Below are positions 25,979-36,256 of a stretch of DNA of 64,000 nucleotides, piece by piece (positions within the stretch are counted from its first letter, which is position 1; the number at the start of each line of letters is the position of its first letter). The position numbers and the translations under genes were made by a program. The stretch is taken from positions 35,591-99,590 of the forward strand of contig NZ_FOWR01000018.1 in assembly GCF_900115495.1 (NCBI RefSeq), given 5' to 3'. The notes under the pieces were generated by a model. The model was not told where the DNA came from and did no database searches. It worked only from the letters and a program-made list of their open reading frames with translations. The DNA comes from Enterovibrio norvegicus DSM 15893. Lineage in GTDB: Bacteria > Pseudomonadota > Gammaproteobacteria > Enterobacterales > Vibrionaceae.

Positions 25979-27937
25979 TTACACCTCAGGCGTTGCTGGA
26001 ACTTCAGCATCATCGTTGTTATGTGTGTCTATAGCAGCGAGAAACTCGCTCACTTTCTCTAAATCCCGCGTACGTGGAATTGGAGGTAAACTGCGAAGGA
26101 ATGTTTCCCCGTAGCGTCTACTCACCAAACGATTATCACAAATGATCAACGCACCGTGGTCTCGTCCGTCTCGAATAAGACGTCCTACCCCTTGCTTGAG
26201 TGTGATAACAGCATCTGGAATTTGGACTTGGGAAAACGGATCGCCCCCTTGCAGTCTGCAATCTTCGATTCGCGCTTTTAAAAGCGGATCGTCAGGTGCA
26301 GTAAAAGGCAATTTATCAATAATAACACAGCTCAGGGCTTGGCCTCTAACGTCAATCCCCTCCCAGAAAGCACCTGTCGCCACCAGCAGCGCATTTCCAA
26401 GTTCGAGGAATTCAGCCAACAGTTTCTGTTTCGACATTTCGCCCTGAACAAGCACAGGTAAATCAAAGCGCTCTCGAAAGCCTTCAGACAAATCACGCAC
26501 CATTTGGTGAGATGTGCAAAGGAAGAAACAACGCCCGCCGTTTTGTTCAATCACAGGCGTAAGCATGTCCACAAGCTTGTCTGCCAACCCATAGCTGTTA
26601 GGTTCAGGCAAGAAACGTGGCACACACAATATTGCTTGCGATTCATAGTCAAACGGACTCGGCAAGGTAAATTGCTCTGCGGGTTCTAATCCTAAGCGAT
26701 GGCTGAAATGGCTGAAATCGTCGTTTACCGCCAGCGTCGCTGACGTGAAAATCCATGCGCCCTGCTGCATCTGAATTTGTTCACGGAATTTTTCTGCCAC
26801 AGAAAGCGGCGTGATGTTGAGGCTAAAGTGGTAACGACTGCACTCATACCAGTAGGAATACCCCGGAATCGTGGTATCGCTAAGACGTTCAAGCCGTGCC
26901 TTCAACAAGGTGGCTCGCTCAAACGCCGCATCCAGTAATTGGCTGCGCCCGAGCGACAGTTTGATCACGTCATACGCAAGCGTTAGTGCATCTGACAATC
27001 TCACCAATTCACGCGCAACCGCAGGTGATGCGCTGATTTCACGCCAGTTTCCGCGGAAACCCGGCTCACCAAGCACGATACGTAAATCCGACGCGCATTG
27101 GGAGAGACGGTCTGCAACTTTATCGAGCTGTTTGGTATCACGCAATTCTGTACGGTACGCAATGTGAATGTCTTTAGCGAGCTCTTGGATTTGACGACTA
27201 GACAGGCTTTGACCGAAGTACTGGCTGGCAATGTCTGGGATCTGATGAGCTTCGTCAAAAATGAACACTTCGGCCTCGGGGATCAATTCGCCGAATCCGG
27301 TTTCTTTGATCGCCAAATCCGCCAAGAAAAGATGATGGTTAACCACAACAAGGTCAGCATCCATCGCCTTCTTACGGGCTCTAACGACAAAACATTCTTT
27401 ATAGCTTGGGCATTCTTTGCCAAGGCAATTGTCGTTCGTGGACGTGATGGTTGGAATGATTGGGCTGTCTTCCGCCAAATCATCACATTCGCCCAAATCC
27501 CCGGTTTTGGTTTCTGATGACCAACCGCGTACTTTCACGAGCTGCGTGAGTAAGGTGGGATCGGCTTGGCCGTCATGACTTTCAATCAATTGACGCCCTA
27601 AACGCTCAGGACAAAGGTAATTCGAGCGCCCTTTCAAAAGCGCAACGCGACCTGTAAAGCCCAGCGTATTCATCATCAACGGTAAATCACGATGAAAAAG
27701 CTGTTCTTGAAGATTTTTCGACCCTGTGCTGACGATGGTTTTCTTACCACTAAGCAGTGCAGGCGCAAGATAGGCATAGGTTTTACCCGTTCCCGTTCCC
27801 GCTTCGACCACCAGCTGAGAGCTGTCTTTGATCGCACGCTCGACAGCCATCGCCATGTCCGTTTGCGGTTGACGTGGTTGAAAGCCTTTAATGGCTTTGG
27901 CGAGTGCACCTGTTGTGGAGAAAACCTTCGAAATCAT
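25979..27937 (-). CDS. yoaA: ATP-dependent DNA helicase YoaA (DinG/XPD-like)
   Basis: Predicted 652-residue superfamily 2 helicase with an iron-sulfur cluster. Walker A is VEAGTGTGKTYAYLAP near residue 42, motif II is FDEAH near 228, and late motifs include GVGRLIRDGRDHG. The Fe-S cysteines are visible in NYLCPERLG, then CLGKECPSYKEC. In E. coli YoaA works with the HolC subunit of DNA polymerase III in replication-fork repair. Upstream of tsaB in the same transcript. Length is normal for YoaA. Confidence 0.92.
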   Translation of the reverse strand: MISKVFSTTGALAKAIKGFQPRQPQTDMAMAVERAIKDSSQLVVEAGTGTGKTYAYLAPALLSGKKTIVSTGSKNLQEQLFHRDLPLMMNTLGFTGRVALLKGRSNYLCPERLGRQLIESHDGQADPTLLTQLVKVRGWSSETKTGDLGECDDLAEDSPIIPTITSTNDNCLGKECPSYKECFVVRARKKAMDADLVVVNHHLFLADLAIKETGFGELIPEAEVFIFDEAHQIPDIASQYFGQSLSSRQIQELAKDIHIAYRTELRDTKQLDKVADRLSQCASDLRIVLGEPGFRGNWREISASPAVARELVRLSDALTLAYDVIKLSLGRSQLLDAAFERATLLKARLERLSDTTIPGYSYWYECSRYHFSLNITPLSVAEKFREQIQMQQGAWIFTSATLAVNDDFSHFSHRLGLEPAEQFTLPSPFDYESQAILCVPRFLPEPNSYGLADKLVDMLTPVIEQNGGRCFFLCTSHQMVRDLSEGFRERFDLPVLVQGEMSKQKLLAEFLELGNALLVATGAFWEGIDVRGQALSCVIIDKLPFTAPDDPLLKARIEDCRLQGGDPFSQVQIPDAVITLKQGVGRLIRDGRDHGALIICDNRLVSRRYGETFLRSLPPIPRTRDLEKVSEFLAAIDTHNNDDAEVPATPEV

Positions 27938-28163
27938 TGGTCATATATACAGTGTTAGAAAGGACTGCATTATGCCAATAAACCCAGCAGCCTGCCATGC
28001 ATCAAATAGGAAAGGTGTGAGAGTGAGAGTATGACGGTGAAAAAACAGGGGCGATCACCCCATCTATATCGAATTTTTGACCTATTCGAAAATTCAGCGT
28101 AAAACAAATGGAATACGTATCTGCTTTACAGCACCACTTTGACTTCGCGAGATTCACGCTTCT

Positions 28164-29000
28164 ATGGAAAGAAAGACTCTGCTGACGGATTGTCCTGACG
28201 CGCAAGGCCTCATCGCCAAAATCACCAACATTTGTTACAAGCATCAACTCAATATCATCCATAACAACGAATACGTTGATCACAGCACTGGGCAGTTCTT
28301 CATGCGCACAGAGCTTGAAGGCATCTTTAATGATGAAACCTTCTTGATGGATATCGACCAAGCACTGCCTGCTGGCAGCCATCGCAGCCTCGTTAATGCT
28401 AAGCGCCGCAAGCGCGTGGTGATTCTTGTCACCAAGGAATCGCACTGCTTAGGCGATATTTTGATGAAAGCCTATGATGGCTCGTTAGATGTGGATATCG
28501 CGGCGGTCATTGGTAACCATAATACGCTGGCGGCCTTGACCGAGAAGTTCGATATTCCGTTCCACTTTGTCAGCCATGAGAATGTTGAACGCGAAGCACA
28601 CGAGAATCAGGTTATCGATATTATTGATTCCTACTCACCGGATTACATCGTGCTAGCCAAGTTTATGCGCGTACTGACGCCAAACTTTGTTGCACGCTTC
28701 CCGCGAAAAATCATCAACATTCACCACAGTTTCTTGCCTGCATTCATCGGTGCGCGCCCGTATCATCAGGCGTACCAACGTGGTGTGAAAATCACGGGGG
28801 CAACGGCGCACTTCGTGACCAATGATTTAGATGAAGGCCCAATCATCGATCAAAACATCAAGCATGTTGACCATACATTCAGTGCCGAAGACATGGTGAA
28901 AGCTGGACGTGATGTCGAGAAGACAGTATTGAGCACTGCACTCAGTTTGGTGCTTGAGGACAAGGTCTTCGTTTACGGCAACAAGACCGTGATTTTGTAG
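28164..29000 (+). CDS. purU: Formyltetrahydrofolate deformylase
   Basis: Predicted 278-residue enzyme hydrolysing 10-formyl-THF to formate and THF, balancing the one-carbon pool and supplying formate. The N-terminal ACT domain begins TLLTDCPDAQGLIAKITNIC. The formyltransferase-like catalytic domain shows AVIGNHNTL, then INIHHSFLPAFIGARPYHQAY and GATAHFVTNDLDEGPIIDQ, with the conserved N-H-D set. Transcribed alone and divergent from yoaA. Formate production links loosely to the formate dehydrogenase locus, but the genes are far apart. Confidence 0.95.
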   Translation: MERKTLLTDCPDAQGLIAKITNICYKHQLNIIHNNEYVDHSTGQFFMRTELEGIFNDETFLMDIDQALPAGSHRSLVNAKRRKRVVILVTKESHCLGDILMKAYDGSLDVDIAAVIGNHNTLAALTEKFDIPFHFVSHENVEREAHENQVIDIIDSYSPDYIVLAKFMRVLTPNFVARFPRKIINIHHSFLPAFIGARPYHQAYQRGVKITGATAHFVTNDLDEGPIIDQNIKHVDHTFSAEDMVKAGRDVEKTVLSTALSLVLEDKVFVYGNKTVIL

Positions 29001-29022
29001 GCACAACTGCAAAGATAAACGC

Positions 29023-29054
29023 AAACAGGCCGAGTTAATCGGCCTGTTTTTTTT
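29023..29054 (+). terminator. Rho-independent terminator of purU
   Basis: AAACAGGCCGA, loop GTTAA, TCGGCCTGTTTTTTTT. Confidence 0.88.
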
Positions 29055-29073
29055 GTCTTTGCATTGGTTTCAA

Positions 29074-29718
29074 TTAAAAGGAAACACTGCCCCCCACCGA
29101 CCAACTGTAACCTGTATTGTCGCCATACATGCGAAATGCAGTGCCTTTGATGTAAGGCGAAACCTTCCACACTTGATTCCATCCCAACGTCAACTCCAGT
29201 TCATTGCTTCGATAATCACTGTCGCTATCTCCCCACATTTCATCGTCATACTGTCTCAATGAATGCGTATAGGTTGCCGAGGCATACCACTTTTCAAAAT
29301 ATCGGCTGTAGCCTGTGTAGAGCGCTTGTTTATCGCCAGCTTCAAACTCCCAGCCGCTGTCATCAATCAGTTCATATTTACCCCCAAACTTAATCGAAGA
29401 CGCAGGGAAAAACTTGGTCACAGAAAGATCGATAAGATGGCTGTTTGTTCGCACACCAAAGTCACCCAGCAACACGTTATCCCATTGGGAGTATTCGTAA
29501 TAACCTGAGAGTCGAACATAGTTCTCAAACATGTAGGCATGGCCATAACCAACCGCAAACCAGTTGGCTGAATCCGCCCCCAAATACAGATATGAATCAT
29601 CCTTGATATCCACCGAGTATCCCAACTCTAAAATATTGTCTGAATAGCTCACGTTCATATTGGCTGATGCCATTGCTGGTGACAGTAACAAGCTCATAAG
29701 CAGGATGTTTTTTATCAT
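29074..29718 (-). CDS. Unrecognised outer-membrane beta-barrel protein
   Basis: Predicted 214-residue exported protein. A signal peptide ends near residue 19 (MASA/NMN). The rest is a regular alternation of short aromatic-rich strands (YLYLGADSANWFAVGYGHAY, YEYSQWDNVLLGDFGV, WYASATYTHSL) and the protein ends in Phe (GGSVSF), the usual C-terminal signal for the Bam machinery. Eight to ten strands would fit. No family was recognised and no ligand can be named. It follows the lipoprotein gene in the same direction with a gap of about 75 bases, so the two may be coexpressed. Confidence 0.75.
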   Translation of the reverse strand: MIKNILLMSLLLSPAMASANMNVSYSDNILELGYSVDIKDDSYLYLGADSANWFAVGYGHAYMFENYVRLSGYYEYSQWDNVLLGDFGVRTNSHLIDLSVTKFFPASSIKFGGKYELIDDSGWEFEAGDKQALYTGYSRYFEKWYASATYTHSLRQYDDEMWGDSDSDYRSNELELTLGWNQVWKVSPYIKGTAFRMYGDNTGYSWSVGGSVSF

Positions 29719-29792
29719 AGTGTGTGGGCGCGTCTCGTGGCTTTTGGGATAAGAAGAGAAAATGGCTCCGGGTAACCGGAGCCGAAAAGGAA

Positions 29793-30893
29793 TTACTGGC
29801 TAATACGGTGACGAATTTCGCTGCGTACTTTGTCGCGGTCGATGTTTCGCGCAGGGGCATTTATTTGCATCGGCTGCGGGTTGTTTTTGATGTGATCTTC
29901 AATCTTGCCTTTCACATTGTCCCAGCCATGGCGCTGTATATTGCGGATCAATGCGATGGTGTAGCGGTTACCTTCGTTCCCAGACACACCTAAGCGAGAA
30001 AGCATATCTTGCCCGTGGCGATACACCCCTTCGTACACGCTCTGAATACTTTCATGTTCAGTGCCTAGGTAATCATTGATACTACGGAGCACCGTCTGTT
30101 TGTCTGAATCAGCCACGTTTTTATCAATGTGTTTTAGCGCATCAACCACAAGAGAGTGGGCGATTGAGACGTTCCCATTGAAAGAAAATGCCAACGCACC
30201 AAGTTTGTGTTGAAGATCGAGATCGGCATCTGTCGTTAAGTAGAAAGCAACCACGGTGAAAGCGGCCTGTTCCATCTTGTCTTGGTCGTAATAAACGCCA
30301 GAGCCATATTTGAGATACTCACCAATCAGGTCATCTTGGTTATACGCTTTGATGATTTCTTTTTGCAGATTAAGTACCGAGGTAATATCGTCTTTGGCGA
30401 CGTAATCAAGGTTTGTATCAACGCCAAAGTCGTAATCTGGGGTAAACGCAAAACGGGTGAAATTGAACAAGTAAACCTGTTGTTTGTAGATGACACCAAT
30501 CATGCCGTCATCTCTGACACGGGCAAACAGCGTCTCGCCATTTGAATCAACAAGTTCGAACTCTCGGTCCATATCATGGTATGCGACAATCTGATATTCA
30601 TTACCTTCAAAACGCACCACGCCATCGTTATCAACGTGAATATCGCCAATCACACCGCCCCAGTCAGGGGTATCTCCAATATCTAATCCCCACTCAGGTG
30701 ACGTATCAAGATCAGGTCGCTGCTTTTCGGAATCGTCAATGTCAGGAATAGTGGGAATGAGTGGAATACCAAAACTCGGATCTGTCGGTTCTGGGCGGTC
30801 AACAACATGATCGTTGTTACCATGATTTGATGAAGAGCATCCTGCCACGACAAAAGTTGAGCCTAGAATGAGGGCCAATAGCGTTTTCTTCAT
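29793..30893 (-). CDS. Unrecognised lipoprotein, 366 residues
   Basis: Predicted lipoprotein: MKKTLLALILGSTFVVAGCSSS places the lipobox Cys at residue 19. A Pro/Asp-rich spacer (to about residue 70) leads to WG- and D-rich beta segments (DWGGVIGDIHVDNDGVVRF, YQIVAY) and then a helical C-terminal half. It ends with a basic stretch (NIDRDKVRSEIRHRISQ). No known domain was recognised. I moved the start from 31055 to ATG 30893 because AGGTGACG precedes it and it gives the lipoprotein signal. Its partner may be the barrel protein downstream. Confidence 0.75.
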   Translation of the reverse strand: MKKTLLALILGSTFVVAGCSSSNHGNNDHVVDRPEPTDPSFGIPLIPTIPDIDDSEKQRPDLDTSPEWGLDIGDTPDWGGVIGDIHVDNDGVVRFEGNEYQIVAYHDMDREFELVDSNGETLFARVRDDGMIGVIYKQQVYLFNFTRFAFTPDYDFGVDTNLDYVAKDDITSVLNLQKEIIKAYNQDDLIGEYLKYGSGVYYDQDKMEQAAFTVVAFYLTTDADLDLQHKLGALAFSFNGNVSIAHSLVVDALKHIDKNVADSDKQTVLRSINDYLGTEHESIQSVYEGVYRHGQDMLSRLGVSGNEGNRYTIALIRNIQRHGWDNVKGKIEDHIKNNPQPMQINAPARNIDRDKVRSEIRHRISQ

Positions 30894-31038
30894 AATCGTC
30901 ACCTGTAAGTTGAGTACGCGAGTAAGGTAACGAGATTGCTGAAAATGCACTAATTGCCAGTGCTTATGGGGATCATAAGCAGAGCTAATGAGGCATGTTT
31001 TAGCTCTGCGAAATGAGGAGTAAATGGGACTTTTACGG

Positions 31039-31611
31039 TTACTGTTCGCTCTCAATCACTTGTTCTAACGTTACCGAATGAAGCTTGATACACACGCCTT
31101 TGGCCTTAAATGCCACGGTAGGGTTCGCTAGGCGTTCCCCTTCGCCAGATGGTGAGCTCAGTTTTACCTTCACCCCTTTTTCTCCCAATGCATTCCACTG
31201 CGCTTTCAGGCTTGGAAACAGAGAAAACACATCGTCAAGTAGCGCTTCAGGCGTCGTAGCCTGAGAAGGAATCACCCACTCTGCATGCTCCCAACCTTCT
31301 TCTGGGTAAGCTTTATCTCCGGGGTAAGGCAATTCCACACAGCGTGTTGTCCACTCGCCAAACGTGAGTGTTTCATGTGTTTTCACCACCACAATAGGGC
31401 GACCGTTGATCATATTGTTTGATATCTCATCGCCGTACGCTAACCACGCCAGGTGCAATTGCTTGGCTTGCTCAGTGTTATTCACACGTAGCGCAATATG
31501 GTCGGCTTCATAAGGTGATAAATCTATCGCAAGCGTTTCAATCAACCCTTGCAAACGTTGACTAAACGGCAACAGTGAGGAGAAAAGGTGCTCAACAGTG
31601 AGTGATGACAT
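31039..31611 (-). CDS. yecM: YecM family VOC-fold protein
   Basis: Predicted 190-residue protein of the YecM family, a vicinal-oxygen-chelate fold with putative metal site. It starts MSSLTVEHLFSSLLPFSQRLQ and contains ADHIALRVNN near residue 36, TRCVELPYPGDKAYPEEGWEH near 95 and a late AFKAKGVCIKLH. I moved the start from 31956 to ATG 31611, preceded by AAAGAG and matching homologues. The function of YecM is not established. It is divergent from argS. Confidence 0.88.
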   Translation of the reverse strand: MSSLTVEHLFSSLLPFSQRLQGLIETLAIDLSPYEADHIALRVNNTEQAKQLHLAWLAYGDEISNNMINGRPIVVVKTHETLTFGEWTTRCVELPYPGDKAYPEEGWEHAEWVIPSQATTPEALLDDVFSLFPSLKAQWNALGEKGVKVKLSSPSGEGERLANPTVAFKAKGVCIKLHSVTLEQVIESEQ

Positions 31612-31992
31612 GAATATCTCTTTAATCGTCATAGAAAACACGCTAAGTATCCCACCCCAAGAAGCGGAATAACAATAGTCTCTCGAACGCGTGAATTTTC
31701 CCCAGAATAACGCTGTAAAGAAATGAACAAAGCACGGCGATAATGAAATCAGGGTATTTCGCCGCATTTGGGTTTCAAACCGTCGCTGTTTGTGGGTATT
31801 ATTACGCCTATCTATCTGCACCCGTATTCTGTGCCGAACGCTTGGTATTAAAGCCGTCAACCATGCCCTGCAATGAACATTTATCATTGGGTATCGTTGA
31901 CGGATTTTTGCTTTAGTACCATGGCAAGTAAGCCCACCGTCGTGGTCCAATATCACGCTGTGTCAGTCGGGTATCAAAATTAAGGTAAGCAC
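31612..31992. other. Divergent intergenic region between yecM and argS
   Basis: About 380 bases without a supported gene. A TTGACG box lies near 31900 but no good -10 matches it. No terminator or riboswitch was recognised. Confidence 0.4.
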
Positions 31993-33723
31993 GTGAATAT
32001 TCAAGCCCTTCTCAATGAAAAAGTATCGGCAGCGATGGTTGCAGCCGGTGCACCAGAAGGCAGCCCAGCTGCAGTTCGTCAATCAGCAAAACCACAATTT
32101 GGTGACTATCAAGCAAACGGCATTATGGGCGTTGCTAAAAAACTTGGCGGCAACCCACGCGATTTCGCGCAAAAAGTGTTGGACGTTTTGGACCTAGACG
32201 GCATTGCATCGAAAACTGAAATCGCAGGCCCAGGCTTTATCAACATCTTCCTTGATACTGAATGGTTGGCAGCACAAGCTGAAGCAGCACTTTCAGACAG
32301 CCGCCTAGGTGTGGAAAAAGCTGACAAACAAAACATCATCGTTGACTACTCAGCACCAAACGTGGCGAAAGAAATGCACGTTGGTCACCTGCGTTCAACC
32401 ATCATTGGTGATGCAGTCGTTCGTACCCTTGAGTTCTTGGGTCACAACGTGACGCGTGCTAACCACCTTGGTGATTGGGGCACACAGTTCGGTATGCTTA
32501 TCGCGAACCTTGAGCGCCATGAAGCTGAAGGCAGTGACATTTCGATGGATCTGAGCGATATCGAAAGCTTCTACCGCGAATCTAAAAAGCTGTATGACGA
32601 AGACGAAGAGTTCGCGAAAACCGCACGTAACTACGTTGTTCGCCTGCAAAGCGGTGACGAATACTGCAAAGCGAAATGGGAAACCTTGGTCAAGATTACG
32701 CTGGAACAAAACCAACGTAACTACGATCGCCTAAACGTTTCGTTGACTGACAAAGACGTTATGGGTGAAAGCATGTACAACAGCATGCTGGCAGGTATTG
32801 TGGCTGACCTAAAAGAAAAAGGCTTGGCTGAAGAAAGCGATGGTGCAACCGTTGTATTCCTTAATGAATACAAGAATAAAGACGGTGAGCCTATGGGTGT
32901 TATCATCCAAAAACGCGACGGCGGCTTCTTGTACACCACCACAGATATCGCGTGTGCCAAATACCGTTACGAAACCTTCAACGCTGATCGCGTGCTTTAC
33001 TTCATCGATTCACGCCAACATCAGCACCTGATGCAAGCATGGACCATCGTACGTAAAGCGGGTTATGTGCCAGAGTCGGTCAGCCTTGAGCACCACGCGT
33101 TTGGTATGATGCTGGGTAAAGATGGTCGTCCATTCAAAACCCGTGCAGGTGGTACTGTTCGTTTAGCTGATCTGTTAGATGAAGCTGAAACGCGTGCGAA
33201 GATACTGATCGAAGAAAAGAACCCAGGTCTGTCTGAAGAAGAGAAAGCCAATATTGCTGAAACCGTTGCAATGGCTGCGGTGAAATACTCAGATCTGTCT
33301 AAACACCGTACCACCGACTACATCTTCGACTGGGACAACATGCTGGCGTTCGAAGGTAACACTGCACCGTACATGCAATATGCATACACGCGTGTGGCGT
33401 CTATCTTCAACAAAGCGGGCATCAATCCTAACGATATCGACGGTAAGATCCTGATTACAGACGATAAAGAGAAAGCGCTTGTGTCTAAGCTGCTTCAATT
33501 TGAAGAAGCAGTACAGTCAGTCGCACGTGAAGGTCAACCCCACATTATGTGTGGCTATTTGTTCGAATTGGCCGGTACTTTCTCTAGCTTCTATGAAGCT
33601 TGCCCAGTACTAAATGCTGAAGGCGAAACAAAGCAGAGCCGTTTGAAACTGGCTGCGCTGACGGCGAAGACAATCAAACAAGGTCTTGATCTACTGGGTA
33701 TTAAAACGCTAGAGCGTATGTAA
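31993..33723 (+). CDS. argS: Arginyl-tRNA synthetase
   Basis: Predicted 576-residue class I synthetase charging tRNA-Arg. The N-terminal add-1 domain is followed by the ATP site [24 protein letters not shown] (HVGH, variant of HIGH) near residues 115-140 and a late [33 protein letters not shown] stretch; the C-terminus ends in the usual anticodon-binding helices ([18 protein letters not shown]). The start is GTG at 31993 with AAGGTAAG upstream. Single gene with its own terminator. Confidence 0.97.
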   Translation: MNIQALLNEKVSAAMVAAGAPEGSPAAVRQSAKPQFGDYQANGIMGVAKKLGGNPRDFAQKVLDVLDLDGIASKTEIAGPGFINIFLDTEWLAAQAEAALSDSRLGVEKADKQNIIVDYSAPNVAKEMHVGHLRSTIIGDAVVRTLEFLGHNVTRANHLGDWGTQFGMLIANLERHEAEGSDISMDLSDIESFYRESKKLYDEDEEFAKTARNYVVRLQSGDEYCKAKWETLVKITLEQNQRNYDRLNVSLTDKDVMGESMYNSMLAGIVADLKEKGLAEESDGATVVFLNEYKNKDGEPMGVIIQKRDGGFLYTTTDIACAKYRYETFNADRVLYFIDSRQHQHLMQAWTIVRKAGYVPESVSLEHHAFGMMLGKDGRPFKTRAGGTVRLADLLDEAETRAKILIEEKNPGLSEEEKANIAETVAMAAVKYSDLSKHRTTDYIFDWDNMLAFEGNTAPYMQYAYTRVASIFNKAGINPNDIDGKILITDDKEKALVSKLLQFEEAVQSVAREGQPHIMCGYLFELAGTFSSFYEACPVLNAEGETKQSRLKLAALTAKTIKQGLDLLGIKTLERM

Positions 33724-33754
33724 GCCAAAAGCTGAACTTTGTTCACAAAATGAG

Positions 33755-33785
33755 AGCCTCGATCGTAAAGATCGGGGCTTTTTTC
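33755..33785 (+). terminator. Rho-independent terminator of argS
   Basis: AGCCTCGATC, loop GTAAA, GATCGGGGCTTTTTTC (one G-T pair). Confidence 0.83.
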
Positions 33786-33858
33786 GTTCTCGGCTAACAC
33801 AGCGTACGGTTTGTGCATATCATTACTGATAGTTTTGACATGGAAGTGAGAATTAGGA

Positions 33859-34881
33859 ATGAATGAATATGCTTTGATTGAAGCCACAAGGGTGTTTAAA
33901 CGCGCAGTGCCCTTGATGGTGAAATATAAAGTGCCGACCACACCGCACTACTTTTCTTTGTGGTACGCCTACTGTGCTGGCACCCACCCAGCCCTAAATC
34001 GCGCTGTCGACGCCATCGTAAAAAAAGGGGAGTTTTGTACCGTCAAGCAATGTGACGATTTCATCGAAACGTATTTACTCGATGACGCGACAAAAGAACT
34101 CGATACCTTCCGCCAGAAAGTACAGGATTTAGCCGCAGGTCTTGGCAGTAGCATGGATACAACCATGTCCAATACGGAAGAATTCCAAGATATTCTGAAC
34201 TCTTCCGTTACCAAGTTAGAAGACGTAAAAAACCGTGAACTTCAAGGTAACGAAAGCAAAAAAATCACCCATGATCTTTTACAAGGTTCTCAAGATCTTT
34301 TGGCGGCAACCGAGCAATACCAACTGCATGTAAAAGCGCAAAGGACCGAGATCGATCAACTCAAGCAACAATTGGAAGACTACCGTAAACAAGCAACCCA
34401 TGATGCACTAACAGGCTGCCTCAACCGACGTGCCTTTGACATTGCACTCGCCGAACATGTAAGCAATAACAATGGTGTTTGTCTTATCATGGTCGATATC
34501 GATCACTTCAAACTGTTCAATGATGAATTCGGTCACCAAATGGGTGACAGTGTCCTCAAGATTGTGGCGAACAAACTAGAGCAAAACATGCAAGAAGTGG
34601 CAACAGTGTATCGATTTGGCGGCGAAGAATTTTCGGTGCTGGTGACGGATGTCTCGATCAAAGGGGCTTGGTTAATTGCGGAGAAAACACGCAAAGCTTT
34701 GGAACGTCTTTCTGTCACAGACAAACGTTCAGGCCAGAAAATAAACTCCATTACTGCTTCATTTGGTATTGCCGCTTTAGAGACCGGTGAAGAAAGCGCT
34801 TCTTTGTTGGCGAGGGCTGACGCATTACTATATAAAGCGAAGGAAAATGGACGAAACCGTGTTATGCCGGGTTTTCGTTAG
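33859..34881 (+). CDS. Diguanylate cyclase with GGDEF domain
   Basis: Predicted 340-residue cytoplasmic enzyme making cyclic di-GMP. Residues 1-170 are helical (no transmembrane segment) and end in a coiled coil (EIDQLKQQLEDYRKQ) that probably drives dimerisation. The GGDEF domain spans 180-340 with LTGCLNRRAF, metal residue D213 and an active-site RFGGEEF (GGEEF at 254-258). No RxxD inhibitory site is visible five residues before GGEEF, so product feedback may be absent. The N-terminal region carries no sensor family I recognise. AGGAATG precedes the ATG; transcribed alone. Confidence 0.9.
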   Translation: MNEYALIEATRVFKRAVPLMVKYKVPTTPHYFSLWYAYCAGTHPALNRAVDAIVKKGEFCTVKQCDDFIETYLLDDATKELDTFRQKVQDLAAGLGSSMDTTMSNTEEFQDILNSSVTKLEDVKNRELQGNESKKITHDLLQGSQDLLAATEQYQLHVKAQRTEIDQLKQQLEDYRKQATHDALTGCLNRRAFDIALAEHVSNNNGVCLIMVDIDHFKLFNDEFGHQMGDSVLKIVANKLEQNMQEVATVYRFGGEEFSVLVTDVSIKGAWLIAEKTRKALERLSVTDKRSGQKINSITASFGIAALETGEESASLLARADALLYKAKENGRNRVMPGFR

Positions 34882-34924
34882 TGCCAAAAGGTAAAGCACA
34901 TATCGAGGTTTGGCGACTGCATTT

Positions 34925-35524
34925 TTACTGCCCAAACCTCGCACCGCCGTCCGCAAGCCATTGAATTTCATCTTCCGTCGATAGTCGCCCTAGCGACGCA
35001 TTTCGGTGCGGAAAACGTCCAAATCGCTTCACGATGTCATGATGAATTCGAGCATGACGATAAAAGTGGTCAAACATTCCCTCAAGCCCTGGCCCAGCGC
35101 TTTCACACAATTGGCTGTAGCGGAAAAGGGCTTCTTCCTGGTCTTCCAGATGCTCTGAGTGCTGCAAAGGCATGTAGAAAAACGCGCGCTGAATCAAAGG
35201 GAGTTGTTCATCTTGTGCACTTGCCAATCCACGCTTACATAGCGCCAGTGCAAATTCATCATAACGAAATGCGGCACTCAAACCGCGGTAAATATTGCGA
35301 CTAAATTGATCCAAAAGAATAATATTGGCTAATGAACCTTCAGGTGAGTCTAACCACTGAGCAAAGCGCCCTTCTCCCGCCATGCTTACATAGGGTAAAA
35401 ACCGCTCTCGAATAATACTGTCCGTTTCACCTTTTCCTCGAAACCACAGCGACTGGCGTTCATCATCGGATTGAGGTGCATCTGCATCCCCAAACCAAAA
35501 ATCTAAAACCTCAATATAATCCAT
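34925..35524 (-). CDS. DUF924 family protein
   Basis: Predicted 199-residue soluble helical protein of the DUF924 family (TPR-like fold in solved relatives, function unknown). Landmarks are VLDFWFGD near residue 6, LWFRGKGETDSIIRERF, then ILLDQFSRNIYRG and FFYMPLQHSEHLEDQE. No signal peptide. It converges on the diguanylate cyclase gene and stands alone. Confidence 0.88.
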   Translation of the reverse strand: MDYIEVLDFWFGDADAPQSDDERQSLWFRGKGETDSIIRERFLPYVSMAGEGRFAQWLDSPEGSLANIILLDQFSRNIYRGLSAAFRYDEFALALCKRGLASAQDEQLPLIQRAFFYMPLQHSEHLEDQEEALFRYSQLCESAGPGLEGMFDHFYRHARIHHDIVKRFGRFPHRNASLGRLSTEDEIQWLADGGARFGQ

Positions 35525-35754
35525 CCCCGTACCTCGTGATTATTCACGCCCACTGCCGTTATTTTTAGCCTAAACGCTAATCAAACAGCTCGGTGTGTAA
35601 TTGCCAACACAAGGTTACGTTTTGTGATTGTTACAAGACAATTACGCAAGATGACGCAACGAGTGATGTCGATAGTTTTATCTGAGTCATCGGTTTACAT
35701 TATTAGCAATCCAAAGTAGCTTTTTGAATAATCCTTCATTTAAGAGAAAACAAC

Positions 35755-36183
35755 ATGGCATTCGATTTACACCCACGTCTCGCTGCAGATACCAGTTGGA
35801 TTGGCGACTTCCCTCTTTGCCGTCTTTTACTGATTAAGGAAGCCATTGGCCCCTGGTTTATCCTCGTTCCTAAGATTGCCGACCTACGAGAAATTCACCA
35901 CCTCGGTGACGCCGATCAGCAGCAACTTATGCGTGAATCTAGCTTGCTTTCAGGCATCATCGAAAAGGAAACGAACCCAGAAAAGATGAACGTTGCAGCG
36001 CTTGGAAACATGGTGCCACAGCTTCACATTCACCATATCGCACGATTCACGACAGACGCAGCGTGGCCAAGTCCTGTTTGGGGGAATACACCAGGTAATT
36101 TACGCTCTGAGGAAGAACAATCAGCGGAAGTCGAGAAGTGGGTGGCAATTTTCGCGTCTCATCCAGAGTTTACTGCCGCGTAA
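35755..36183 (+). CDS. HIT family protein
   Basis: Predicted 142-residue nucleotide-binding protein of the histidine-triad superfamily. The region VPQLHIHHIARFTTDAAWP carries the H-x-H-x-H triad. Such proteins hydrolyse dinucleoside polyphosphates or AMP conjugates; the substrate here is unknown. AGAGAAAACAAC precedes ATG 35755. It stands alone and is followed by a strong shared terminator. Confidence 0.88.
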   Translation: MAFDLHPRLAADTSWIGDFPLCRLLLIKEAIGPWFILVPKIADLREIHHLGDADQQQLMRESSLLSGIIEKETNPEKMNVAALGNMVPQLHIHHIARFTTDAAWPSPVWGNTPGNLRSEEEQSAEVEKWVAIFASHPEFTAA

Positions 36184-36224
36184 TATGGCTATTCGCGGAG
36201 CATGACGCCGCGAAGCATAAGACA

Positions 36225-36256
36225 TAAAAAAAGCGCGGTTTCCCGCGCTTTTTTTT
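36225..36256. terminator. Bidirectional terminator between the HIT gene and feoC
   Basis: AAAAAAAGCGCGG, loop TTTC, CCGCGCTTTTTTTT. It touches the feoC stop at 36256. Confidence 0.88.

Noticed and set aside
27098..27517. 139-codon rightward ORF opposite yoaA
   Set aside because: Antisense shadow of the helicase gene, no ribosome site or family signature.
30894..31055. Upstream extension of the lipoprotein ORF
   Set aside because: It lies before a clear ribosome site and would bury the lipoprotein signal.
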